From: an uncultured Anaerolineae bacterium
Lineage (GTDB): Bacteria; Chloroflexota; Anaerolineae; Anaerolineales; Villigracilaceae
Reading direction: 5' to 3'
Assembly (NCBI GenBank): GCA_903908605.1
Contig: CAIVSQ010000321.1
Span: 1-47,196, forward strand
DNA length: 47,196 nt
The first letter of the stretch is position 1, and each line of letters starts with the position of its first letter. Positions 8,443 through 16,641 of this stretch are shown here, in pieces. The notes under the pieces are model-generated. The model was given only the letters and a program-made list of their open reading frames with translations, made no database searches and was not told the DNA's origin. Position numbers and translations under genes: made by a program.

Positions 8443-9177
8443 ATACCTCTCCATTGGTGCACCGATTTCTAGGCGATGCAGAATCCTACCGTAACTTACG
8501 CTATCGATCAAGCCTTACGCCAACTGATCGCGTGCATAAGATTACCATAAAATAATACACTATTATGTCAAATAAAAAAGCCTCACAATTTGGAAATCCT
8601 GGCGAAATGACAAAATTGGCCCGGTTTGCTGTTGGAATGTAGCTCACTATACCGATCGTGTATGTGCCGAAGACATCAGCTCTCCCCGCCTTTTGATTTT
8701 CGGGTTCGCACATTCATCCTGACCTGCCATACGGTCGAAGCCCCGTCATGGAGTGTAAAAGGCAAAGAAAGACAGTGTTGGCAGCTGAATTTTTGGGGAA
8801 AAGCCAGACCACCACTATAGCAGGCGGTGCCTTCATTGAAAACCGTAGAGTGGAAAAGATAGGTGGCAAATCCGGTGCTGCAATAGCCCTGCAACTTGCA
8901 CACATACAATCTGACGATATTAAACTAAAGAAAGGGGAACAGGGGAGTGAAATTTCCAACCCGGCGCCCCGGGCATTCCATTATTCGCCTTAATAACAGA
9001 GAGACAAAGTACCAATCCTGGCAGGAATCGCATAAGCCAGACGTTGGTTGACCAGCCTGAAGAATTCGTCCTTTATAAATGAGGCCTAATTCTCAAAAAC
9101 ATCACCACTCAGCCGGAACAAGAGCCCGGTCGCTACGCCATCCTCATTTTTCGCGTGAGGGACACAACGCCAATCAA
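8443..9177. other. Gene-poor stretch, 735 bp
   Basis: No convincing gene. Short overlapping open frames on both strands between about 8626 and 9342 lack good ribosome sites and match no family I recognise. Base composition near 8700-9000 resembles coding DNA, so a decayed gene is possible, but I cannot name one. The part nearest 8442 holds the candidate promoter of the solo binding-protein gene. Confidence 0.5.
8544..8571 (-). promoter_or_regulatory. Candidate promoter of the solo binding-protein gene
   Basis: The minus strand has TTGACA (8571-8566) and, after 16 bases, TATGGT (8549-8544). The -35 box is nearly perfect; the -10 box matches four of six consensus bases. It lies about 100 bases upstream of the ATG at 8442, in an AT-rich segment. 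Confidence 0.5.
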
Positions 9178-10179
9178 TTATATTTTTTCCAGGCCAATAC
9201 CAGCACCCGATGGAAGGCTGAAGGAAGCACCGCTATATTTCAAGCCACGATAGGGATCGTTTTTTATCAAAAGTGGTCCATCCAGGTCGGCATACTCACA
9301 AAGGGGCGCAAGGTGGGCGGCGGCGGTGACCCCTACAGATGACTCGACCATACAGGAGAGCATGATCTGCATGTCATAGGCACGGGCGACGTGGATAGCG
9401 CGCAGGGCCTCGCGTAACCCGGCTGTTTTCATCAATTTCACCACCACGCCATCCACCGCGCCCGCCAGGCTGGCAATTTCCCTGGATGTTTTGGCGCTTT
9501 CATCGGCAAAGATTGGCAGGGTAATTTTTTGCTTACTCAGTTGATCCTTGAGCCAGAAGAAGCCTTCAATATCATCCACCGCGAGTGGCTGTTCGACAAA
9601 TTCAAGATCATATTCGGCCAGCCGTGGGATGAGACGCAAAGCCTGTTCACGGCTCCAACCGGCGTTGGCATCCACTCTTAAACGAGCAGTGGTGGACTGG
9701 CGAATGGCAGCCACTATCGCGAGGTCGCCTTCGCCGCCACCCAACTTGACCTTGATAATCGGGTAACCGGACTCGGCTGCCCGGCGCGCCATCACCTCAG
9801 GCTCATCCATCGCAATCGTAAAGGAAGTCAGCGGTAAGTTATTTGGATTAAGCCCAAATAAGCGGTAAAGCGGCTGACCCAGGCGTTTGCCCCACAAGTC
9901 GTGCAAAGCTATATCAACTGCTGCCCGGGCAGCACGTGAGCCAGGCGGGAGACGAGCCAGGACACCATCGATATCAAACAGGTCATCGCCCAGATCGGGC
10001 AGGTGCTGCAGATAATCGACAATACCTTGCTGAGTTTCGCCATAATAGGGAACGGCGGGCGCTTCACCGACCCCTTCATCAAGATGCACCAATACATTAA
10101 AGCGCTGGTCATCGGCACCGTGGGCAATACGAAATGTGGTTTTCAGGTTCAGGCAAATGGGTTCAATCGTAATCTTCAT
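9178..10179 (-). CDS. ykfB: Dipeptide epimerase, L-Ala-D/L-Glu epimerase type (enolase superfamily)
   Basis: 333 aa from the ATG at 10179, with GGGAG 7 bases upstream; the extension to 10206 has no ribosome site. It has the muconate-lactonising fold with the epimerase residues in order: KxK in IIKVKLGG (Lys143, Lys145), metal ligands Asp170 (RVDANAGW), Glu196 (VEQPL) and Asp226 (ADES), opposing base Lys248 (VVVKLMK), and the substrate aspartate in DLDGPLL (about Asp300). This set is typical of dipeptide epimerases that interconvert L-Ala-D-Glu and L-Ala-L-Glu so that ordinary peptidases can use murein peptides. Specificity varies in the family, so the exact dipeptide is inferred. Neighbours are peptide transporters and, divergently, an NlpC/P60 peptidase that could produce its substrate. 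Confidence 0.9.
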   Translation of the reverse strand: MKITIEPICLNLKTTFRIAHGADDQRFNVLVHLDEGVGEAPAVPYYGETQQGIVDYLQHLPDLGDDLFDIDGVLARLPPGSRAARAAVDIALHDLWGKRLGQPLYRLFGLNPNNLPLTSFTIAMDEPEVMARRAAESGYPIIKVKLGGGEGDLAIVAAIRQSTTARLRVDANAGWSREQALRLIPRLAEYDLEFVEQPLAVDDIEGFFWLKDQLSKQKITLPIFADESAKTSREIASLAGAVDGVVVKLMKTAGLREALRAIHVARAYDMQIMLSCMVESSVGVTAAAHLAPLCEYADLDGPLLIKNDPYRGLKYSGASFSLPSGAGIGLEKI

Positions 10180-10265
10180 GGATAGTCTCCCGAATGGCAA
10201 TAGCACCGCAGGAATTTTTTATGGGTCCCGCATCTGTAAGGATGGGCTGGAAAAACGGAACATGG

Positions 10266-10294
10266 GTTATAACGATAGACAACACCTTGTTCAA
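10266..10294 (-). promoter_or_regulatory. Promoter of the dipeptide epimerase gene
   Basis: On the minus strand, TTGAAC (10294-10289) and TATAAC (10271-10266) are separated by 17 bases. The predicted start is about 80 bases upstream of the ATG at 10179. The element lies in the divergent gap shared with the NlpC/P60 gene. Confidence 0.65.
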
Positions 10295-10422
10295 ATTATC
10301 ACACACAATTCAACTCAAGGCCAAGCTACAGATGAAAAAAGAGCAGATCAAAACAGGAATAGCTACGAAGATACGCTACAATAAGAGAAGAACCAATACG
10401 AACTTACAGGATTGGAGCAAGT

Positions 10423-11439
10423 ATGATCGATCAAATTAAAGAATTTATTCAAAATTTTGCCAAGACCTACGCTGATGAACGGACCAATGTTTTCAAGATC
10501 GAAATTGAGTCTCATCAACAGGGACTGGTGGCATTGGGCGGGCGTGTATTAGACAACAACCAGCTAGAGCTGTTGTCAGGACGGCTCAACAGCCAGTTTG
10601 GCGGCTTGCAGGTGGATGCACAAGGGGTGAACATCCTGCGTAAACCCGGCAACCCGGTAATGGCGGTCGGGACCAACCTGACCAGTCTGCACACTTCGAC
10701 CTCCTTTATTTCTGAAATGTCCAGCCAGTTGGTCTTTGGCGAAAGGGTGGAGATCCTCGAAGAACAGGGAAATTGGGTTTTTACCAGGCAGATGGATGGC
10801 TACCTGGGTTGGACGTATAAACCTTACCTGAGTGCGAACCTGCCTGCACAAGCCAATCACATTGTGCTGGCCCCCTCGGTAGAGTTGTTGGCGGAACCGA
10901 TGAATGGAGCCGCAGTTCTGACGCGTATTTTCTGCGGCACACAAGTTGAGCTGCTTTCAACCCAGGGCGGCTGGGCACAGATACAGGCTCACAAAGTTGG
11001 CTGGATAAAACAAAAGGATTTGCGCGCGCTATCGGAATTTCCAGGCACATATGCCGCCAGACGGAATATGATCAAGCGCGACACACAACGCATGATTGGT
11101 GTACCGTATTTATGGGGCGGATCGGCAGGAAATGGGATTGATTGTTCAGGGTTTGCACGCCTGGCGCACCGCTGGATTGGGATTGAGATTCCGCGCGATG
11201 CGGACATGCAATCAGCCCAATGCCAACGAGTCGAAGCCCCTTACCGGGCAGGCGACCTGTTTTTCTTCGGCGAGGGTGAGGGCAAACGACGCATCACACA
11301 CGTGGGCATCTGCATGGGCGGCTGGAAGGTACTGCACTCCTCACGCAGCCGCAACGGAGTCTACCTGGACGACCTGCAGGAAAAAGAATTTCTACGAAAC
11401 ATCTTTGTGCACGGGGGATCCTTCCTACCCGGGCGATAA
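10423..11439 (+). CDS. ykfC: NlpC/P60 gamma-D-glutamyl-diamino acid endopeptidase, YkfC-like
   Basis: 338 aa; GGAG lies 5 bases before the ATG. No signal peptide, so probably cytoplasmic, as expected for peptide recycling rather than wall cleavage. Residues about 20-60 (FKIEIESHQQGLVALGGRVLD) resemble a BON-like alpha/beta module. Residues about 65-205 contain two bacterial SH3-like repeats (GERVEILEEQGNWVFTRQ..GYLGW and GTQVELLSTQGGWAQIQ..KVGW). The catalytic NlpC/P60 domain (210-338) shows Cys241 in GIDCSGFA, His293 in ITHVGIC and His305 in VLHSS. SH3 repeats plus a Cys-His-His NlpC/P60 domain is the YkfC architecture, which cleaves L-Ala-gamma-D-Glu-diamino acid peptides with a free N-terminus. 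The divergent epimerase would act on the dipeptide released. Confidence 0.88.
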   Translation: MIDQIKEFIQNFAKTYADERTNVFKIEIESHQQGLVALGGRVLDNNQLELLSGRLNSQFGGLQVDAQGVNILRKPGNPVMAVGTNLTSLHTSTSFISEMSSQLVFGERVEILEEQGNWVFTRQMDGYLGWTYKPYLSANLPAQANHIVLAPSVELLAEPMNGAAVLTRIFCGTQVELLSTQGGWAQIQAHKVGWIKQKDLRALSEFPGTYAARRNMIKRDTQRMIGVPYLWGGSAGNGIDCSGFARLAHRWIGIEIPRDADMQSAQCQRVEAPYRAGDLFFFGEGEGKRRITHVGICMGGWKVLHSSRSRNGVYLDDLQEKEFLRNIFVHGGSFLPGR

Positions 11440-11477
11440 ATTACCTTTTCATATTGAAACCAGGGTCCGCGAACGGG

Positions 11478-12203
11478 TTAGCTATCCTCGTCTGCCGATT
11501 TTGTTTTTCTGGAAGACAACCATAGGGGCAAAAGCAAACCGCCCATCAAGATCAAAATACAAACCACGAACCCATACGCCATCACATTGTTGGAATAGGT
11601 CGGCGAGAAGGGTGTAAGCGGTGTTGGGGTGGGAAGCTTGATATGGATGATATACAACGCGGCATTGTCCGCGTCGATTGTGCTCGATTCCTTCCAAAGC
11701 CCGTTGGAACGCAGCAGGAAAGCAGTAACCTGCCAGTATTCGTTCTCTTTTAAGGTACCGGGGGCGTGCCAGGGCATGTATTTTTTTATGTAGTCATGCA
11801 AAGCCAATCCGTTGCTAAAACGATCGGTTAGTACCGGACCGATCACCCCGGGAATTTTGCGGGGCAGCTTAAACCCTTCTGGAGGATGATTGGCGGCATG
11901 GCAGCGAGATTCCCAGCAGGAATTTTTACCAAGATCCCACTCCTCCATCCATTCGGGGGTCAGCCCCTGGCCTTTGTCACCATGGCAGGCCATACAGACA
12001 TAATAATAGACCTGGGCACCGTAGTCAGCCTGATCTGGATTGTCCCCGAGGGGCGGGGGCACCATTAAATCCATAGGAGAGGTCATGCCCGGAGGTGTGG
12101 GGGTTGGCGTGATTTCCTGCGCAGAGGCAGGCTGGGTAACAATGATAAGAGCCGGGCTTAGCACCCCCAAAACAACCAACAAAAAGATCAGCTTGTTTTT
12201 CAT
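11478..12203 (-). CDS. Membrane-anchored cytochrome c family protein
   Basis: 241 aa. The N-terminal signal sequence ends near ALIIVTQPASAQE and is followed by a Thr/Pro linker. A canonical heme c site CMACH is at residues 70-74, with a plausible distal Met143 in KKYMPWHAPGT. A second motif, CWESRCH (96-102), has four residues between the cysteines instead of two; it could be an atypical heme site or a structural disulphide. One C-terminal membrane segment (about 207-229) ends in Arg/Lys and an acidic tail. This suggests an extracytoplasmic electron carrier held in the membrane; redox partners are not in the window. The ATG directly follows the terminator of operon 2, with no recognisable ribosome-binding site and almost no room for a separate promoter. 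Confidence 0.85.
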   Translation of the reverse strand: MKNKLIFLLVVLGVLSPALIIVTQPASAQEITPTPTPPGMTSPMDLMVPPPLGDNPDQADYGAQVYYYVCMACHGDKGQGLTPEWMEEWDLGKNSCWESRCHAANHPPEGFKLPRKIPGVIGPVLTDRFSNGLALHDYIKKYMPWHAPGTLKENEYWQVTAFLLRSNGLWKESSTIDADNAALYIIHIKLPTPTPLTPFSPTYSNNVMAYGFVVCILILMGGLLLPLWLSSRKTKSADEDS

Positions 12204-12205
12204 AG

Positions 12206-12242
12206 TTAAAAAAGCAGGCGGGCGTAGTTATTACGCCCGCCT
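12206..12242 (-). terminator. Rho-independent terminator of operon 2
   Basis: An 11-bp GC-rich perfect stem (arms 12216-12226 and 12232-12242, 5-base loop) is followed on the minus strand by a run of six T (within 12208-12215). It starts 12 bases after the permease stop at 12254 and ends just before the cytochrome start at 12203. Confidence 0.88.
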
Positions 12243-12253
12243 GGAGACTTCAA

Positions 12254-13297
12254 TTATTTACTTCCACGCATCTTAGGATCAAGCACGTCACGCAGGGCGT
12301 CACCGACCAGGTTCCAACCCAGCACATAGAACACCAGGGCAAGACCCGGGAAAACAACGATGTACCAGTAGGTACCCAGGCTGGTGATCCAAGAGCGCGC
12401 AAAACTGAGCAGCTGGCCCCAGTCAGCGTAGCCAATATCAGTACCAATCCCCAGGAAACTAAGGGCGGCGAAACTTAATACGTAGGTACCAACATCCAGT
12501 GAGGCAATCACCAGGGTGGGGAAGATGGCGTTGGGCAGGATGTGAGAGAACATGATGCGGCTGTCCTTTACGCCGATGACGCGGGCGGCGAGGACATAAT
12601 CACGTTCGCGTACAGAGAGGATATCGCCGCGCACCAAGCGCGCATAGCCCATCCAACCAAAGGCGATCAACGCAATGACGGTCGGCAACACACTCCGGCC
12701 TAATTTTGGCGTCAGCACTGCCGCCAGGATCAAGGCAGCCATAATGAAGGGGAGTGTCAGGAAGATATCGACAATACGCATCATGACATTATCGAGCCAA
12801 CCACCGTAGAAAGCGGACACGGTGCCTATCAGCACCCCGATCAACAATGTAAGACTGGTAATCAGGATGCCTGTCCAGAAGGCAGTTCGTGTGCCCCAGA
12901 TGACGCCATAGAAGATATCCCACTGGCCACTGGCTGTTCCAAAGAGATGCACCCATTTATCGGTACCCATGATCGACTTCCACCAAAAAGGCAGTGGCGG
13001 GGGAGTACGTTTCCATTCACTCATTGGGGGCTTGGGATCCGGGCTAAAGCCATCGCGTGGGATCTTGTAGGGATCGCGGTTGGGCAGCGGTGGGGCGATC
13101 AGCGGGGCACCGAGTGCTATGAGAGCAAAAAAAGCAATCAGGAAAAAACCTGCGATCGACGCGGGGGTGGTAAACAAGCCCTTGATAACACGGTAGTTAT
13201 CGGGGCCAAGAAAACGTTCCAACCGGCCAATTTTGCGGGTGGCGATCGTTTCTGATTGTATGTGTTTTGGCAAGGTGAGGGGTGGGGTCTGGTTCAT
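12254..13297 (-). CDS. Peptide ABC transporter permease (DppC-type), operon 2
   Basis: 347 aa; GGAG lies 5 bases before the ATG at 13297, which is 8 bases after the upstream permease stop. The first membrane segment is residues about 50-72. A proline-rich extracytoplasmic stretch follows to about 110 (RDGFSPDPKPPMSEWKRTPP), then the family motif in divergent form, FGTASGQWDIFYGVIWGTRTAF. Five more membrane segments follow, with the EAA loop RERDYVLAARVIGVKDSRIMFSHILPN. The end is typical: NLVGDALRDVLDPKMRGSK. It pairs with the DppB-type permease of the same operon and is the last gene before the terminator. Confidence 0.95.
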   Translation of the reverse strand: MNQTPPLTLPKHIQSETIATRKIGRLERFLGPDNYRVIKGLFTTPASIAGFFLIAFFALIALGAPLIAPPLPNRDPYKIPRDGFSPDPKPPMSEWKRTPPPLPFWWKSIMGTDKWVHLFGTASGQWDIFYGVIWGTRTAFWTGILITSLTLLIGVLIGTVSAFYGGWLDNVMMRIVDIFLTLPFIMAALILAAVLTPKLGRSVLPTVIALIAFGWMGYARLVRGDILSVRERDYVLAARVIGVKDSRIMFSHILPNAIFPTLVIASLDVGTYVLSFAALSFLGIGTDIGYADWGQLLSFARSWITSLGTYWYIVVFPGLALVFYVLGWNLVGDALRDVLDPKMRGSK

Positions 13298-13305
13298 AAT
13301 ATCTC

Positions 13306-14367
13306 CTACGCCAGGCGAACACGCGGGTCAATAAAGCCATACATGACATCGACCATCAAGTTGGCCAGGATCAAGACAAATCCGTTGAACAGGGCAAAAC
13401 CGAGGGTTGTGACCACATCCAACTGTGCAGCGGCGGCGGCAGCAGCGGAACCAATGCCGGGATACGTGAAGACCGTCTCGGTAATGACCACGCCGCCCAG
13501 CAGGCTGACCACCTGGAAACCTGCCAGGGTGGCAATCGGAATGAGCGCGTTGGGCCGGGCATGGTTGTTAATCACTGCCCGCTCGGTGAGACCCTTGGAA
13601 CGGGCGGTAGTGACATATTCCTGGCGCAGGGTTTCAAGCATGGAAGAGCGCGTCACACGCAGGAAAGTCGCCCAGTTAATGTATGAAAGCGTCAGGACGG
13701 GCAATATCATGTGCTTAAGAGAATCGATGAAAATATCCAGGCGCCCATTGATGATGGCATCGACGGTCATCAAGTGAGTGTACTGCTTAAAGATACCGGC
13801 GGCGATATCCTGGTTAACCCAATCCGAGATGCGACCCGGTGGAAACCAACGCAGGTTGGCATAAAAAATCATCAGCATCAACAAGCCAAACACGAAAGTG
13901 GGGAAGGATGTGCCGATGATACTGAAGATACGCGCCACCTGGTCAAACCAGCCGTTATGGTGCACGGCGGCCTGGACCCCCAGCCAGAGACCAATACCAA
14001 TAATCGGGAAGATACTCCAGAGAGCCAGTTCAAGCGTAGCGGGGAAGCGCTGTTTGATCAGATCGATGACCGGTTGGGAACCCACGCGGGAATAACCAAA
14101 ATTGCCCTGCAAAATACCCGGGTGAAATTCCTTGTTGTCATCACTGAAGCCAGCCAACCAGCGCCAATACTGCACATAGATGGGTTTATCAAAGCCGTAA
14201 CGTTTGATGATGCCAGATACGACGTTTTCATTCTTGGGAATGTCACGCACGTACAGCGCAGAGCGCTCCACCGGGCTGAGAAATTGAAGCATCCCAAAAA
14301 TCATCACGGTTACACCAAAAAGCAGGAGCGGTAGAAGCATCAAGCGACGAATAATATATGCAATCAT
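13306..14367 (-). CDS. Peptide ABC transporter permease (DppB-type), operon 2
   Basis: 353 aa; AGGTGA lies 7 bases before the ATG at 14367. Start MIAYIIRRLMLLPLLLFGVTVMIFGM is the usual DppB opening with membrane segment 1. Then come an extracytoplasmic part, KQRFPATLELALWS and further spans, the EAA loop LRQEYVTTARSKGLTERAVINNHARPNALIP, and ITETVFTYPGIGSAAAAAAAQLD. The last motif carries a run of seven alanines where the family usually has GLG.L...A. It ends VDVMYGFIDPRVRLA, the typical C-terminus. It follows the binding-protein gene after a hairpin-containing gap and forms the import pore with the DppC-type partner. Confidence 0.95.
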   Translation of the reverse strand: MIAYIIRRLMLLPLLLFGVTVMIFGMLQFLSPVERSALYVRDIPKNENVVSGIIKRYGFDKPIYVQYWRWLAGFSDDNKEFHPGILQGNFGYSRVGSQPVIDLIKQRFPATLELALWSIFPIIGIGLWLGVQAAVHHNGWFDQVARIFSIIGTSFPTFVFGLLMLMIFYANLRWFPPGRISDWVNQDIAAGIFKQYTHLMTVDAIINGRLDIFIDSLKHMILPVLTLSYINWATFLRVTRSSMLETLRQEYVTTARSKGLTERAVINNHARPNALIPIATLAGFQVVSLLGGVVITETVFTYPGIGSAAAAAAAQLDVVTTLGFALFNGFVLILANLMVDVMYGFIDPRVRLA

Positions 14368-14467
14368 CGGTTATCACCTTGCGAGAAAGGATTGGGTCCT
14401 ACACACAAATTGAAGCTGGAATAGTATCCCAACGTCAATGTCTGGGTACAACCTTTTTGAAGAAAGA

Positions 14468-14498
14468 CTGGCAGGGGTCTTTTACGGACCCCTGCCAG
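14468..14498 (-). promoter_or_regulatory. Intra-operon hairpin between binding-protein and permease genes, operon 2
   Basis: A perfect 12-bp inverted repeat (arms 14468-14479 and 14487-14498, 7-base loop) lies between the binding-protein stop (14513) and the permease start (14367). The minus-strand sequence after it is only weakly T-rich, suggesting partial termination or 3' protection of the binding-protein mRNA. Its position matches the 15-bp hairpin in operon 1. Confidence 0.8.
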
Positions 14499-14512
14499 GA
14501 TGGAGCTAGTTT

Positions 14513-16552
14513 TTACTTCTTGGAGAACTGGTAGTAGGAGAAGCCAGGTTGGATCGGGTTGTAGTAGTAACCATCGACCCAGCGCTGCTGGTAGGAGCGG
14601 GTGGTGGCCAGGGCCAGGATGATCTGGGGAGACTGGTCGAAGGCAAGCTGGTTGACCTTGGTGTAGATCTCAGTGCGCTTGGCAGGATCGGTTTCAGCAA
14701 CACCAGCATTAATCAGCTCGGTGAACTGTGAAGTCAGATCATCGGGCAGTTTCTGGCGGCGGCCATAGGTACCAATGATGTAGGGCTGGAACCAGTTATG
14801 GGGATCATGAACATCTTCAACCCAACCGGAGAAGAACATCGGGAGGGCGCTGGCGCGCTGCTGCTTGAGGAAGGTGGGCCACGGGAGACCAATGATCTCG
14901 AGAGCGAACTTTTCGTTGACAGCGGCGACGTTGCCGGCCAGGATTTCAGCAATGGTCTGGCGAACAGTGTTACCGATGTTGTAAGCAACCTGCATACGGA
15001 AACCAGTGGTCCAGACATCGCCTTCGGGGTCATCACCAGCGGCGATACCATCTTTGTCGAGATCGGCGAGCTTGAATTCGGCGGCGCACTTCTCAGCATC
15101 GAAGTTGTACTTGGGGCCAGCAGGATCGTAACCAGGCATACCGGGCAGCAAGATACCAACGGACTGAACAGCTTCGCCAGCCAGAGCATCGTTGATGTAG
15201 GTGTCCCAGTCAAAGCAGTAGTTGAAAGCGCGGCGGATATGAACATCCGTGAAGAAGTCCGCGGGGATACCATTCCCATCCAACTTGCCGGAACCCAGGA
15301 GGGGGTTGGGGCTTTCGGGGGAGGTGGCAATATTGAAGGTCATGAAGGCATCGGTACGAGTAACTGGCGGCGCGCCCTTGTAAAGGCGGAAGGGCTGGTC
15401 GCCGGAGGCTACGCAGGCATCGAAGTCATTCTTGTCGTTGTTGTAAAGGCAGAGCTCGCCAACCAACGGGTCGATCTGGGCAATATCGGTGCGGTTGACG
15501 GTAGCGAGGTCAGCATCACCAGCCTGTAACATGGCGAAGCGGGTACCCCATTCATCAACCTTCTTGATTACAACACGGGCCAACTTGGCGGGGCCGGTGG
15601 GGGCGCCATTCCAAGCGGGTTCGGTGCGCCAGTAGTTGTCATTGCGAGCAAGAACAATTTCCTGACCCTTGGTCCAGGATTCCAGCTTGAAGGGGCCAGA
15701 ACCATTCATCTTGTCGGTGAAGGGATCGGCATCGGAGGTAATGCCGTAGAAGTTCTGCCAGGTATCGCAGGAACCATCCCAACCACCATTTTCAGCAACC
15801 CACTGCTGGTCCATAACGGCACCCCAGGAGTTGGCGATGGTGGCGATAAACAAACCCCAAGGCTGGGCCAGGGTGAAGGTAACGGTGCCAGCGGCGTCAT
15901 CGGCCACGATAGCGGCCTTAACTTTTTCGCAGGCTTCCTTCACCTTGGCAGCATCTGCTCCCTTAAGAGCTTCCTGGTCGTCCATGAGGGCGGAGTCGAT
16001 CAAATCAGTGATATCGGCAAGACCGATGCCAAAGAAGGGCTCGACCATCAGGAACTGCGGGGAAGCGCTACCACCCTGGATAATACCGCGCTGGAAGGAG
16101 TAGGCCACATCGGAGGGGGTCAAATCGTTGCCGTTGTGGAACTTGACACCAGGGCGAATCTTAAAGGTGTAGGTTTTGCCATCAGCGGAGATGGCGGGCA
16201 TTTCGGAGGCCAGTTCAGGTACGAAGGTGGTGGGCTTCTCACGATCGTAGGTGATCAGTTTGTCATAGACGTTCTGGATGATTTCGCCACCGGCGGTTTC
16301 ATAAGCCAGGGCGGGATCGAGGGTCTCAGGCTCACCAAAAACAGCCACAACCATGGTGGTGGGGTCTTTGGAAGCGAAATCCTTGGCCGGAGCGGCAGTG
16401 GGGGTTACTTCAACAACCTGAACCTGCGGGGTGCCGGCAACAACCACGGTCTGAACAACAGTCTGCGGGGTGGGCTGGGCGGCGGGCGCACAAGCCGACA
16501 TCACCATACTGGCGACGATCAGCAGACTAATTACAGCAAAAATTTTACGCAT
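14513..16552 (-). CDS. Family 5 peptide-binding lipoprotein, operon 2
   Basis: 679 aa from the ATG at 16552, with GAGGAG 7 bases upstream; an in-frame TTG five codons earlier is a poorer start. The signal peptide ends in lipobox MSAC (Cys21), followed by a Thr/Val/Pro linker. Motifs are in canonical order: VVAVFGEPETLDPALAYET, GKTYTFKIRPGVKFHNGNDLTPSDVAYSFQR, GSGPFKLESW, MLQAGDADLATV, HIRRAFNYCFDWDTYI and RTEIYTKVNQLAFDQSPQI. An extra acidic segment near PKYNFDAEKCAAEFKLADLDKDGIAAGDDPEG-type residues (about 490-520) could bind calcium, but this is only suggestive. The protein is lipid-anchored outside the membrane and delivers ligand to the two permeases encoded downstream. Confidence 0.94.
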   Translation of the reverse strand: MRKIFAVISLLIVASMVMSACAPAAQPTPQTVVQTVVVAGTPQVQVVEVTPTAAPAKDFASKDPTTMVVAVFGEPETLDPALAYETAGGEIIQNVYDKLITYDREKPTTFVPELASEMPAISADGKTYTFKIRPGVKFHNGNDLTPSDVAYSFQRGIIQGGSASPQFLMVEPFFGIGLADITDLIDSALMDDQEALKGADAAKVKEACEKVKAAIVADDAAGTVTFTLAQPWGLFIATIANSWGAVMDQQWVAENGGWDGSCDTWQNFYGITSDADPFTDKMNGSGPFKLESWTKGQEIVLARNDNYWRTEPAWNGAPTGPAKLARVVIKKVDEWGTRFAMLQAGDADLATVNRTDIAQIDPLVGELCLYNNDKNDFDACVASGDQPFRLYKGAPPVTRTDAFMTFNIATSPESPNPLLGSGKLDGNGIPADFFTDVHIRRAFNYCFDWDTYINDALAGEAVQSVGILLPGMPGYDPAGPKYNFDAEKCAAEFKLADLDKDGIAAGDDPEGDVWTTGFRMQVAYNIGNTVRQTIAEILAGNVAAVNEKFALEIIGLPWPTFLKQQRASALPMFFSGWVEDVHDPHNWFQPYIIGTYGRRQKLPDDLTSQFTELINAGVAETDPAKRTEIYTKVNQLAFDQSPQIILALATTRSYQQRWVDGYYYNPIQPGFSYYQFSKK

Positions 16553-16629
16553 CTTTCTTCTCCTCAACGAATTAAGAAATTTGAAATCGGTTAATATGGT
16601 ACTACCTTCAACAATCGTTCTTGTCGAAA

Positions 16630-16641
16630 ACCACCTCCTTT
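16630..16641 (-). promoter_or_regulatory. Orphan extended Shine-Dalgarno sequence in the leader of the binding-protein gene
   Basis: Directly after the oppF stop the minus strand reads AAAGGAGGTGG, an almost complete match to the 16S anti-SD. No gene start lies at normal distance; the next gene has its own GAGGAG site about 70 bases further on. It could be a ribosome standby or pausing site, or the remnant of a lost small gene. Confidence 0.45.

Noticed and set aside
8626-8993. Overlapping 64-81 codon frames on both strands as real genes
   Set aside because: No ribosome sites, no recognisable motifs, and mutual overlap; kept only as a gene-poor stretch.
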